A stretch of DNA of 64,000 nt from positions 186,001-250,000 of the forward strand of contig OZ248397.1 of the NCBI GenBank assembly GCA_965234475.1, written 5' to 3'. This DNA is from Methylopumilus sp947499625 (GTDB lineage: Bacteria > Pseudomonadota > Gammaproteobacteria > Burkholderiales > Methylophilaceae). Under the pieces are notes generated by a model. The model had not been told where the DNA came from. It did no database searches and saw only the letters and a list, made by a program, of their open reading frames with translations. The translations under genes were made by a program, and so were the position numbers. Shown in pieces: positions 50,924 to 59,265 of this stretch (position 1 is its first letter; every line of letters starts with the position of its first letter).

Positions 50924-51824
50924 GTTTCATAAAAAAAATACTTTGAATCTTCAGATTGATTTAAAGAATTTTTTAATTCTTTGTAAGTTGCGCGTTAATT
51001 CTCTTATTGTTTTTACTGCTGTGATTGGAATGTTTTTATCCACTCCCGGTATGGTGCCATTTAATGTATTACTAAGCTCTATTCTGGGTATTGGGTTTGT
51101 CTCGTGTGCAGCAGCAGCTTTTAACTGCTTAATTGAACAAAAAATAGATGCGGTGATGGTAAGAACAAAAGGAAGGCCTATAGGAACAGGACAATTGTCA
51201 TCCGAACACACTGCAGTTTATGCAAGTATTTTGGGGGGTGTTGGATTAGCCATTCTTTATTATTATGTGAACTCCCTAACAATGTGGCTTACTCTTGCAA
51301 CTTTTTTCTCTTACTCCGTCATTTACACAATTTTCCTCAAGCCTGCTACGCCAATGAATATTGTTATTGGTGGCGCTTCTGGCGCCATGCCCCCAATTTT
51401 AGGGTGGGCAGCGGTTAATAATACTGTTGGACCGGAAGCACTAATACTATTTTTAATTATTTTTTGCTGGACGCCACCTCATTTTTGGGCATTAGCACTT
51501 TATCGGAGAAATGATTATGCAAAAGTAGGCATACCAATGCTGCCTGTAACTCACGGCGAATCTTTTACATTGTTACAAATTGTTCTATATACAATCATTT
51601 TGATTATTGTGACTATGGCGCCATTTAGTCTTGGCATGAGTGGGCTTATTTATTTAATTTGTGCCACTATTCTTAATGCTTTTTTCTTGTACTATGTAAT
51701 TATGCTATTTAAAAATTACTCAGATAAGTTGTCCATGAAAACATTTAGGTATTCTATTATTTATTTAAGTCTAATTTTTTCTGCAATGTTAATTGACCAT
51801 TATTTTAAATTTACTCTTTATTAA
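50916..51824 (+). CDS. ctaB: Protoheme IX farnesyltransferase (heme O synthase)
   Basis: Transfers a farnesyl group to protoheme to make heme O, the substrate of CtaA. It belongs to the UbiA family, with about nine helices. The Asp-rich motif appears in NCLIEQKIDAVMVRTKGRP (about 71-89 in this numbering). A second motif DYAKVGIPMLPVTHG is also present. The frame is open from 50895, but the ATG at 50916 (overlap of eight bases with ctaA) is a likelier start, giving about 302 residues. Confidence 0.95.
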   Translation: MLRFHKKNTLNLQIDLKNFLILCKLRVNSLIVFTAVIGMFLSTPGMVPFNVLLSSILGIGFVSCAAAAFNCLIEQKIDAVMVRTKGRPIGTGQLSSEHTAVYASILGGVGLAILYYYVNSLTMWLTLATFFSYSVIYTIFLKPATPMNIVIGGASGAMPPILGWAAVNNTVGPEALILFLIIFCWTPPHFWALALYRRNDYAKVGIPMLPVTHGESFTLLQIVLYTIILIIVTMAPFSLGMSGLIYLICATILNAFFLYYVIMLFKNYSDKLSMKTFRYSIIYLSLIFSAMLIDHYFKFTLY

Positions 51825-51844
51825 GATTACAAAAGGATAGTTAA

Positions 51845-52318
51845 ATGAGTTTAGAAAAAGAAAAAAATGTTTTATTTGAATTGATTGCCATTATTATAGG
51901 AGCAATTGTGGGGGGGGTTTTATTCATTTTATTCATAACTTATGATTTCAAGACTGATACGAGCTCTAATGTCATGATGGAAAGTAAAATTAAAGAAAAT
52001 ATTCAGCCAGTAGCAAAGGTAGAATTAGCTCAGGCAGTTGCAGAAGGAGCAGCTTCAGGGGGAAAATCAGGAGAGGAAGTCTACAAAGCTGTTTGTTTAA
52101 CGTGCCATCAAGCCGGCATATTAAATGCTCCAAAACTTGGTGATGTACAAACTTGGACTCCAAGAATAGCTCAAGGTTATGAAACACTTGTTCAGCATGC
52201 CATTAAAGGAATTCGCTCTATGCCAGCAAAAGGCGGTAATGCATCTTTGTCTGACAATGAAGTTGCAAGTGCAGTGTTATATATGACTAATTCATCAGGT
52301 GCTAACTTTAAAAAATAA
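51845..52318 (+). CDS. Membrane-anchored cytochrome c5-like protein
   Basis: A 157-residue protein with an N-terminal membrane helix (about 12-32), a linker rich in Ala and Glu (about 55-78), and one class I heme domain. The heme motif is CLTCH (Cys84, Cys87, His88), with a probable Met126 ligand in GIRSMPAKGG. It resembles c5-type cytochromes. In many cox clusters a Sco protein follows ctaB; here this cytochrome occupies the slot. It may donate electrons to the oxidase. Confidence 0.9.
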   Translation: MSLEKEKNVLFELIAIIIGAIVGGVLFILFITYDFKTDTSSNVMMESKIKENIQPVAKVELAQAVAEGAASGGKSGEEVYKAVCLTCHQAGILNAPKLGDVQTWTPRIAQGYETLVQHAIKGIRSMPAKGGNASLSDNEVASAVLYMTNSSGANFKK

Positions 52319-52324
52319 TTATCC

Positions 52325-53137
52325 ATGGCAATTTACGCAATTGGCGATATTCAAGGTTGCTACTATTCTTTTCTAGACCTACTAAAAAAAATTAAATTTA
52401 AACGCGGCAGAGATCAACTTTGGCTCGTGGGTGATTTAATTAATCGTGGCAATGGATCGCTGGAAATATTGAGATGGTGCTATAAAAATAAATCTTCAGT
52501 GACTGCTGTTTTAGGCAATCATGATCTTCATGCATTAGCTATTAAATATAAGGTCATTGAGCCAGATGATGAAGATACTTTATCTCGCCTTCTTAAAGCA
52601 AAAGACTCAGATCTGCTTTTTAAATGGTTGCGATACCTCCCATTAGTCCATTACGAAAAAAAACACTTAATGGTTCATGCAGGTGTAATGCCTCAGTGGA
52701 CCGTTAAGGACGCTCTCAAATTTTCAAAAGAAGTAAGCACCCAACTCCGCAGTAAAAAATATGTAGAATTTTTATCTTCCATGTATGGCAACAAGCCAGA
52801 AAAGTGGTCTAGTACTTTAAATAAAAATGATAAAGCCAGAATCGTCATTAATGCAACGACGAGATTGAGGACTTTGTCTTCAGACGGGGCTATTGATTTT
52901 ACCTATAAAGGTGAACTTAAAAATATGCCTAAAAAATTAAAAGCTTGGTTTGATTTTCCTAAAAGAAAAACTAAAGAAAATATTATTATTTTTGGTCATT
53001 GGTCAGCCCTAGGCCTTGTCACAAGAGGAGATATTTTTTCGATTGATACAGGCTGTGTTTGGGGAAGAGCTTTAACGGCCATCAGACTTGATGATAAGTC
53101 AGTATTTTCTGTAAAAGCTAATTTAAAAGATATCTAG
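52325..53137 (+). CDS. apaH: Diadenosine tetraphosphatase, symmetrical
   Basis: Cleaves Ap4A symmetrically to two ADP. The 270-residue protein has the metallophosphatase signatures IGDIQGCYYSF (about 5-15), GDLINRGNGSLE (about 36-47) and GNHDLHALA (about 64-72). The C-terminal FGHWSAL and DTGCVWGRALTA complete the metal site. It ends at 53137, and the facing PfkB gene ends at 53138, with no gap or terminator. Confidence 0.95.
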   Translation: MAIYAIGDIQGCYYSFLDLLKKIKFKRGRDQLWLVGDLINRGNGSLEILRWCYKNKSSVTAVLGNHDLHALAIKYKVIEPDDEDTLSRLLKAKDSDLLFKWLRYLPLVHYEKKHLMVHAGVMPQWTVKDALKFSKEVSTQLRSKKYVEFLSSMYGNKPEKWSSTLNKNDKARIVINATTRLRTLSSDGAIDFTYKGELKNMPKKLKAWFDFPKRKTKENIIIFGHWSALGLVTRGDIFSIDTGCVWGRALTAIRLDDKSVFSVKANLKDI

Positions 53138-54073
53138 CTAATTACTTTCTTCGATTAATTTTTTTGTATAAAGCGTTTCAATGTCGTCACGGGTAGGGCG
53201 ATGATTTTGGCCACCTTGATTTTGAATTTTAATAGCGCCCATCACAGAAGCTAATCGACCAGCAGATTGCCAATCCCATTTCTTAGAAATTCCATATAGA
53301 AGGCCTGCACGATAGGCGTCGCCACAGCCTGTTGGATCAATAGTTAATTCGACCTTAATGGGTTCGATCTTATATGTTTTATGGTCAGCATAGATGATTG
53401 AGCCTTCTCCACCCATAGTTACAATTAATGCCTCTACTTTTTTAGAAATATCTTCTATAGAAAGAGAGGTTTTTTCAGCTAAAAGCGTTGCTTCGTAGTC
53501 GTTCACTGCAATATATGTTGCATCATCAATAAATTGTAAAAGTTCTTTGCGATTAAACATTGGCAGCCCCTGTCCAGGATCGAACATAAAGGGAATATTA
53601 AGCTCCTTACATTCTTTAGCATGATTCATCATGCCATCTTTCCCATCTGGCGCAATGATCGCTAAACATACATCTTTCGCTTCTTTAATTTTGTTCTGAT
53701 GAGATTCCACCATGGCGCCTGGATGAAAGGCTGTAATTTGATTGTCACTTAGATCAGTCGTAATATAGGCTTGCGCTGTATAGAGACTGCTAATTTCTTT
53801 GATATATGAAGCATCAATTCCATTGTGATTAAGCCAGTCAAGATAAGTCGAAAAGTCGTTACCTACTGTTGCCATGACAACGGGATTTTCATCGAGGAGC
53901 TTAAGATTGTATGCAATATTTCCTGCGGTACCCCCAAATTCTTTTCTAAGTTCTGGCACATAAAAAGCCACGCTTAATTTATGAATACTTTCAGGCAGGA
54001 TATGGTTTTGAAATTGATCTTTAAATACCATGATGGTATCAAAAGCCATAGAGCCGCAGATGAGTATACTCAT
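53138..54073 (-). CDS. PfkB/ribokinase-family sugar or nucleoside kinase
   Basis: A 311-residue kinase with the PfkB fold. It starts ILICGSMAFDTIM and has EFGGTAGNIAYNLKLLD (about 44-60), the first PfkB signature. The second, DPTGCGDAYRAGLLYG (about 247-262), has the catalytic aspartate (GCGDA). Family members phosphorylate adenosine, ribose or other sugars; the closest resemblance is to adenosine/ribokinase-type enzymes, but the substrate is not clear. The start overlaps the hemJ stop by four bases (ATGA). Confidence 0.88.
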   Translation of the reverse strand: MSILICGSMAFDTIMVFKDQFQNHILPESIHKLSVAFYVPELRKEFGGTAGNIAYNLKLLDENPVVMATVGNDFSTYLDWLNHNGIDASYIKEISSLYTAQAYITTDLSDNQITAFHPGAMVESHQNKIKEAKDVCLAIIAPDGKDGMMNHAKECKELNIPFMFDPGQGLPMFNRKELLQFIDDATYIAVNDYEATLLAEKTSLSIEDISKKVEALIVTMGGEGSIIYADHKTYKIEPIKVELTIDPTGCGDAYRAGLLYGISKKWDWQSAGRLASVMGAIKIQNQGGQNHRPTRDDIETLYTKKLIEESN

Positions 54074-54483
54074 ACTGGTTTAAATTCGACTAAGTAAATG
54101 ATGGCAACAAGAGCTAGTACAGGCACCTCATTAAACCATCGGAAATAGATATGGCTATGCTTATTTTTGTTGTTTTTAAAATCAATGAGATGCTTAAAGC
54201 ATCGATAGTGATAAGCGAGCAATAAGATTACGAGACCTATTTTAATTTGAAGCCATTGTTCAGTGACGCCCTGAAGATTCCAAAGCCACACTCCGAAAAG
54301 TATTGTTAAAAAAGCGCCCGGTGTCATGATGCCGAAAAAAAGCTTTCTTTCCATGACCTTAAATCTTTCATGACTAATTTTATCCTTACTTATGGCGTGG
54401 TAAACAAAGAGTCTTGGCAAATAAAAAAGACCAGCAAACCAAGTCACCATAAATATAATATGAAGAGTTTTTATCCAGAGCAT
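54070..54483 (-). CDS. hemJ: Protoporphyrinogen IX oxidase, HemJ type
   Basis: Oxidises protoporphyrinogen IX to protoporphyrin IX in the membrane. The 137-residue protein has four helices. The family-typical N-terminus LWIKTLHIIFMVTWFAGLFY (about 2-21) carries the conserved histidine, and the C-terminal RWFNEVPVLALVAIIYLVEFKP matches closely. It continues the pathway served by HemF and feeds heme to CtaB and CtaA. It is divergent from the large FAD oxidoreductase gene. Confidence 0.94.
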   Translation of the reverse strand: MLWIKTLHIIFMVTWFAGLFYLPRLFVYHAISKDKISHERFKVMERKLFFGIMTPGAFLTILFGVWLWNLQGVTEQWLQIKIGLVILLLAYHYRCFKHLIDFKNNKNKHSHIYFRWFNEVPVLALVAIIYLVEFKPV

Positions 54484-54612
54484 TTAGGGTGTTTTTGAGA
54501 AATTAATTTGAACTTTATCAAAGTCATTGGGTTCATAAAATATTAAGAAAAAGGCTCGTTAAATTGAGTAAATTAAGTTCATATTTTAACTGAATTTTTT
54601 GCCTAATGTTCA

Positions 54613-54673
54613 ATAACCCTATGGGTTATAACGTTGTTAGCAATTTTGCTCCATGATATGCTCATGGTAAAAT
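54613..54673 (+). promoter_or_regulatory. Three inverted repeats in the promoter region of the FAD/Fe-S oxidoreductase gene
   Basis: In the 203-base gap between hemJ and the oxidoreductase gene there are three symmetrical elements. ATAACCC (54613-54619) and GGGTTAT (54623-54629) are a perfect pair with a three-base spacer. TAAC-N3-GTTA follows at about 54629-54639. CCATGA and TCATGG flank five bases near 54651-54667. A -10-like TATAAC (54627-54632) overlaps the first. Together they look like operator sites, but the regulator is unknown. Confidence 0.35.
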
Positions 54674-54686
54674 TAAATCTATTTCT

Positions 54687-57600
54687 ATGAACGCCCCAAT
54701 ACTCAAATCTATTTTTAAAGCGCAACCATTTCCAATCAATCGATTGCGTGAAATACCCTATAACTATACTTCGTTTTCAGATCGAGAAATCGTCATTCGA
54801 TTCTTAGGAGAAAATACCTGGAATATCCTGAATGAATTAAGGGACGAAAGAAAGACAGGCCGATCTGCGCGGATGCTTTTCGAGGTGCTTGGTGATTTAT
54901 GGGTGGTTAATAGAAATCCTTATCTTCAAGATGATCTCTTAGAAAATCCGAAGCGACTGAAAGCATTAGTGGATGCGATGAATCACCGCATTCATTCGAT
55001 TGATGAGCGAAGTTCTGGGAATGCCAAAGTCATGGAACTTTCTGAGGCAGCTCATAGGGCAGTTAAGACTTTCGAAAATGATTTCAAGTTAGTCAAAAAA
55101 CTTAGAAGAAAAATTTTTTCTAAATTAAAAAAAATCACCAAAAAAGATAATATTCAATTTGATGGATTAGCAAGAGTATCTCATGTGACTGATGCCACAG
55201 ATTGGAGAGTTGAATACCCATTCGTTGTAATAAATCCAGATCACGAAGAAGAGATGGCGCAAATTGTTAAAGCTTGTATCGATCTTGAATTAACCATTAT
55301 TCCTCGAGGGGGAGGCACAGGTTATACCGGCGGTGCTATTCCGCTCACCCCATTCTCAGCAGTAATTAATACTGAAAAACTTGATGATATAAGTAATGTC
55401 GAATATCAAAATTTGCCTGGCGTCAGTGAGCGTGTGCCTGTTGTGAGATGCGGTGCAGGTGTTGTTACAAGACGTGCTATGGAAATGGCAACGAATAGTG
55501 GACTTGAATTTGCTTGCGATCCGACATCAGCAGATGCATCTTGCATCGGTGGAAATATTGCAGTGAATGCTGGTGGTAAGAAAGCAGTACTTTGGGGTAC
55601 AGCTTTAGACAACCTAGCTTCTTGGAAAATGGTTGACCCTGATGGCAACTGGGTTGAGATTGAGAGATTAGATCATAATCTTGGCAAAATTCACTATGTA
55701 GATTTGGTGCGTTTTAAAATTAGTCGATATAAGCCTGACGGCAAAGAATTAATTGCAGAGCCAGAAGTTTTAGAGATACCTGGAAGTAGTTTTAGAAAAA
55801 TCGGATTAGGAAAAGATGTAACCGATAAATTTTTGAGTGGACTTCCTGGTATTCAAAAAGAAGGATGTGATGGACTCATCACATCTGGCACTTTCATTCT
55901 TCATAAGATGCCTAAGTATGTTAGAACAGTTTGCTTAGAATTTTTTGGCAATGTCTCCCATGCTGTTCCCGCAATTGTAGAAATCAAGGATTATTTAGAT
56001 CAATCAGATAGTACGCTCTTGGCGGGATTAGAGCATATGGATGAGCGCTATATTAAAGCTGTTGGGTATAGTACCAAAGCTGCAAGACAAGAACGTCCTC
56101 GCATGGTTTTAATCGCAGATATTGCAAGTGATGATGAAGACGCTGTAGGGTTGTCAGCCTCTCAAATTGTACAAATAGCTAATGCAAGAAATGGCGAGGG
56201 TTTTATAGCGGTATCAGCAGATGCGAGAAAACGTTTTTGGCTTGATCGCGCAAGAACAGCTGCGATTGCAAAACATACAAATGCATTTAAGATCAATGAA
56301 GATGTTGTGATTCCTCTTCCTAAGCTTGGAGAATACTCCGATGGTATTGAAAGAATTAATATCGAGCTTTCAATTAAAAATAAATTAAAACTTTTAGATG
56401 AATTAGAAACTTTCATTGAGCATGATAAATTTCTTTATGAAGAAGAAGGATTAAATTCTGATCCAGAATTAACCCAAGTGAAGCAAAAAATGAGTATTGA
56501 TTTGATACATGGGTTAAGAGAAAAATGGGGCCAGATGCTAGACAATCTTGATAGCCCACCTTCAACGCTGCTTGAAAGAAATAATGATATTGAAGGGAAA
56601 TATGAAAGTATATTTAGAGCGCTTCAGTCTTATGAGCTAAGAATTTCTTGGAAAAAAGAACTCAAAGATCCTCTACACGAAATTTTTAGTGGAAGAGAGT
56701 ATCAGAGCTTTTTACTAAAACTAGATCAAATACATAAAAATACCTTAAAGAGTAGGGTGTTTATAGCACTCCATATGCATGCCGGTGATGGTAATGTGCA
56801 TACCAACATTCCAGTGAATTCTGATGATTATCAAATGATGCAAGAGGCGCGCGAGTCTGTCGTTAGAGTCATGGGTCTTGCTAAAAGCCTCAATGGTGTT
56901 ATTTCTGGCGAACATGGCATTGGTATTACAAAAATGGAATTTTTAGATGAAGGTACAATTCAAGCCTTTGAGAAATATAAAAATAAAGTAGATCCTTTTG
57001 GACATTTTAATAAAGGTAAATTACTTCCAGGATCTGGTTTAGAGAATGCTTATACACCAAGCTTTGGATTGTTAGAGCAAGAATCTATCATTATGGAACA
57101 ATCTGCTATTGGGGAAATAGCAGATTCAATCAGTGACTGTTTACGTTGTGGTAAGTGTAAGCCTGTATGCACAACACATGTGCCTAGGTCTAATTTACTT
57201 TATAGCCCAAGAAATAAAATTTTAGCAACTTCATTGCTCATAGAAGCATTTTTATATGAAGAACAAACAAGACGTGGTATTTCAATTAAGCATTTCGATG
57301 AATTTAACGATGTTGCTGATCATTGCACTGTTTGCCACAAATGCCTTAACCCTTGCCCAGTAGATATCGATTTTGGTGAAGTATCTATCGCTATGAGAAA
57401 TTTCTTAAGAGAGCAGGGTAAGCGTCACTTTAGCCCAGGCACAGCATTAGCGATGAGCTATCTAAACATGAAAGATCCAGTCACCATTAAAATTATGAGA
57501 ACTTTAATGGTTGATGTTGGATACAAAGTTCAACAAGCTGGACATCACTTATTAAAAAAACTAGGTACCATTAATTTTTTCAAAAATAATCCACCTTCAA

Positions 57601-58550
57601 CTATTGGTAAAGCGCCGATCAAGTCTCAAATTATTCATTTCTTAAATCGACCAATGCCTAAAAATATGCCAACTAAGACGTCTAGAGCTCTTCTTGGCAT
57701 CGAAGATGATAAAGTCGTTCCAGTCATAAGAAATCTAGAAAAGATTAATGAAGATTCTGACGCAGTTTTTTATTTCCCCGGATGCGGTTCTGAAAGACTT
57801 TTCTCACAAGTAGGATTAGCAACCCAAGCGATGTTATATGAGGTTGGTGCAATTACCGTTCTTCCACCCGGGTACTTATGTTGTGGCTATCCTCAAACCT
57901 CTTCTGGTAACCATGATAAAGGTCAAAAAATAACTTCTGATAATCGTGTGCAGTTCCACAGAGTAGCGAATACACTAAATTATCTAGATATTAAAACAGT
58001 GATTGTTTCTTGCGGAACTTGTATGGATCAGTTACAAAAATATGAATTTGAAAAAATATTTCCTGGCTGTAGATTATTAGATATTCATGAATATCTCATG
58101 GAAAAAGGAGTAAAAATGGAAGGTGTTTCAGGTACTAGATATATGTACCATGATCCTTGCCATAGCCCAATGAAAACATATGCACCTTCTCAAGTTACGA
58201 ACTCATTAATGAATACAAGTGTACCTTTGAATGATCGTTGTTGTGGAGAGTCAGGAACTTTTGCTGTAGGAAGGCCCGATATTGCGACTCAAGTCAAAAA
58301 GAGAAAACAAGAAGAAATTGAAAAAGGGATTCAAAAAATGGGCGAGGACCAACCAGAGTCATTGGGCGAAGTGAAAATTCTTACTTCCTGCCCTTCTTGT
58401 TTACAAGGACTGGCGCGTTACGGAGAAGAAACAAATACGACAGCAGACTATATTGTGGTTGAATTAGCCAAGAATTTATTGGGTGCAAATTGGATGCAAA
58501 ACTTTGTAGAGAGTTCTACCAAAGGTGGTATTGAAAAAATACTTTTATAG
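54687..58550 (+). CDS. DUF3683/FAD-binding oxidoreductase with Fe-S and CCG domains (D-lactate-dehydrogenase-like fusion)
   Basis: A 1287-residue, multi-domain enzyme. A DUF3683 segment (about 1-170) is followed by an FAD_binding_4 domain (about 180-330; PRGGGTGYTGGAIPL) and an FAD-oxidase C-terminal domain (to about 790; GEHGIGITKMEFL). Two 4Fe-4S motifs lie near 817 (CLRCGKCKPVC) and 880 (CTVCHKCLNPCP). CCG-type cysteine motifs occur near 1031 (FPGCGSE), 1155 (HDPCHSP) and 1184 (RCCGESG). It is one chain, a fusion of GlcD- and GlpC/LldE-like parts. Likely a D-2-hydroxy-acid dehydrogenase feeding quinones; the substrate is unknown. Confidence 0.85.
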   Translation: MNAPILKSIFKAQPFPINRLREIPYNYTSFSDREIVIRFLGENTWNILNELRDERKTGRSARMLFEVLGDLWVVNRNPYLQDDLLENPKRLKALVDAMNHRIHSIDERSSGNAKVMELSEAAHRAVKTFENDFKLVKKLRRKIFSKLKKITKKDNIQFDGLARVSHVTDATDWRVEYPFVVINPDHEEEMAQIVKACIDLELTIIPRGGGTGYTGGAIPLTPFSAVINTEKLDDISNVEYQNLPGVSERVPVVRCGAGVVTRRAMEMATNSGLEFACDPTSADASCIGGNIAVNAGGKKAVLWGTALDNLASWKMVDPDGNWVEIERLDHNLGKIHYVDLVRFKISRYKPDGKELIAEPEVLEIPGSSFRKIGLGKDVTDKFLSGLPGIQKEGCDGLITSGTFILHKMPKYVRTVCLEFFGNVSHAVPAIVEIKDYLDQSDSTLLAGLEHMDERYIKAVGYSTKAARQERPRMVLIADIASDDEDAVGLSASQIVQIANARNGEGFIAVSADARKRFWLDRARTAAIAKHTNAFKINEDVVIPLPKLGEYSDGIERINIELSIKNKLKLLDELETFIEHDKFLYEEEGLNSDPELTQVKQKMSIDLIHGLREKWGQMLDNLDSPPSTLLERNNDIEGKYESIFRALQSYELRISWKKELKDPLHEIFSGREYQSFLLKLDQIHKNTLKSRVFIALHMHAGDGNVHTNIPVNSDDYQMMQEARESVVRVMGLAKSLNGVISGEHGIGITKMEFLDEGTIQAFEKYKNKVDPFGHFNKGKLLPGSGLENAYTPSFGLLEQESIIMEQSAIGEIADSISDCLRCGKCKPVCTTHVPRSNLLYSPRNKILATSLLIEAFLYEEQTRRGISIKHFDEFNDVADHCTVCHKCLNPCPVDIDFGEVSIAMRNFLREQGKRHFSPGTALAMSYLNMKDPVTIKIMRTLMVDVGYKVQQAGHHLLKKLGTINFFKNNPPSTIGKAPIKSQIIHFLNRPMPKNMPTKTSRALLGIEDDKVVPVIRNLEKINEDSDAVFYFPGCGSERLFSQVGLATQAMLYEVGAITVLPPGYLCCGYPQTSSGNHDKGQKITSDNRVQFHRVANTLNYLDIKTVIVSCGTCMDQLQKYEFEKIFPGCRLLDIHEYLMEKGVKMEGVSGTRYMYHDPCHSPMKTYAPSQVTNSLMNTSVPLNDRCCGESGTFAVGRPDIATQVKKRKQEEIEKGIQKMGEDQPESLGEVKILTSCPSCLQGLARYGEETNTTADYIVVELAKNLLGANWMQNFVESSTKGGIEKILL

Positions 58551-58551
58551 T

Positions 58552-59265
58552 TTAAATAGGTATTAATAAGCCAGTTGCAACGTTTTGAATAATGCGCGTA
58601 ATACTGCGCTCAGTTTTTTCAGACAATGTAAAAGCTAGAAAATCAGTTCTACCAATAATTTTGCCAAACTCTCTTTCAAAAGACAAATTACTTTCTTTTT
58701 CATTTATTTCATTCGCTAGCAAAAAGGATTTACCGGAACTATCTTTAGCGTTGGAGAGTTTCCAAACAGCTGTTTCAATATTACGAGAGGCGTTATATAA
58801 AAGCTGAGGATCAACGGAGTCAAATAAATAAAATTCTTTTTTACCTCCATGAGCTTTGATAAGCATAGTGTAAATACCGACAATAAATGGAAGCACTTTG
58901 TCGCCTTTATAGTCCTCGCTAAAGGTTAAGTAAATAGCATCAGTGCCCTGAACATTATTAATAGCTTCAAAATTCCAATTATGATTTCCATTAAATACCC
59001 AATTCACCATTTTTTCAGGGTCCTCAGACGTACTTTTTTTTAATTCAGAGGGATTCTTTTTGTAAAGCTTAATCATAAGAGTTTTTAAGCTTTGAATATT
59101 TTCTCTGATCTCATGATCAGCCATACGGTCAAAATCTGTTTTCCCAAGCTGCCTTGCAGATTGCCTATCCTGCTCAACAATTTCTTTTGCGTGTGAAGTG
59201 GAAAGGAATGCTAAAAATATCAAACAAAAAAAGAAATAATATAATTTATTCATTTTCTTCTTCAT
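58552..59265 (-). CDS. Secreted protein of unknown function in the phoB-phoR operon
   Basis: A 237-residue protein with a signal peptide (about 1-26, cut after SHA). The mature part begins KEIVEQDRQSARQLGKTDFDR and has no membrane helix, cysteine or catalytic motif I recognise. It contains two hydrophobic stretches, LPFIVGIYTMLIKA (about 125-138) and IIQNVATGLLIPI at the end. Its start overlaps phoR by four bases (ATGA), so it is co-translated with the sensor kinase. A phosphate-related role is suggested by position only. Confidence 0.7.
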   Translation of the reverse strand: MKKKMNKLYYFFFCLIFLAFLSTSHAKEIVEQDRQSARQLGKTDFDRMADHEIRENIQSLKTLMIKLYKKNPSELKKSTSEDPEKMVNWVFNGNHNWNFEAINNVQGTDAIYLTFSEDYKGDKVLPFIVGIYTMLIKAHGGKKEFYLFDSVDPQLLYNASRNIETAVWKLSNAKDSSGKSFLLANEINEKESNLSFEREFGKIIGRTDFLAFTLSEKTERSITRIIQNVATGLLIPI

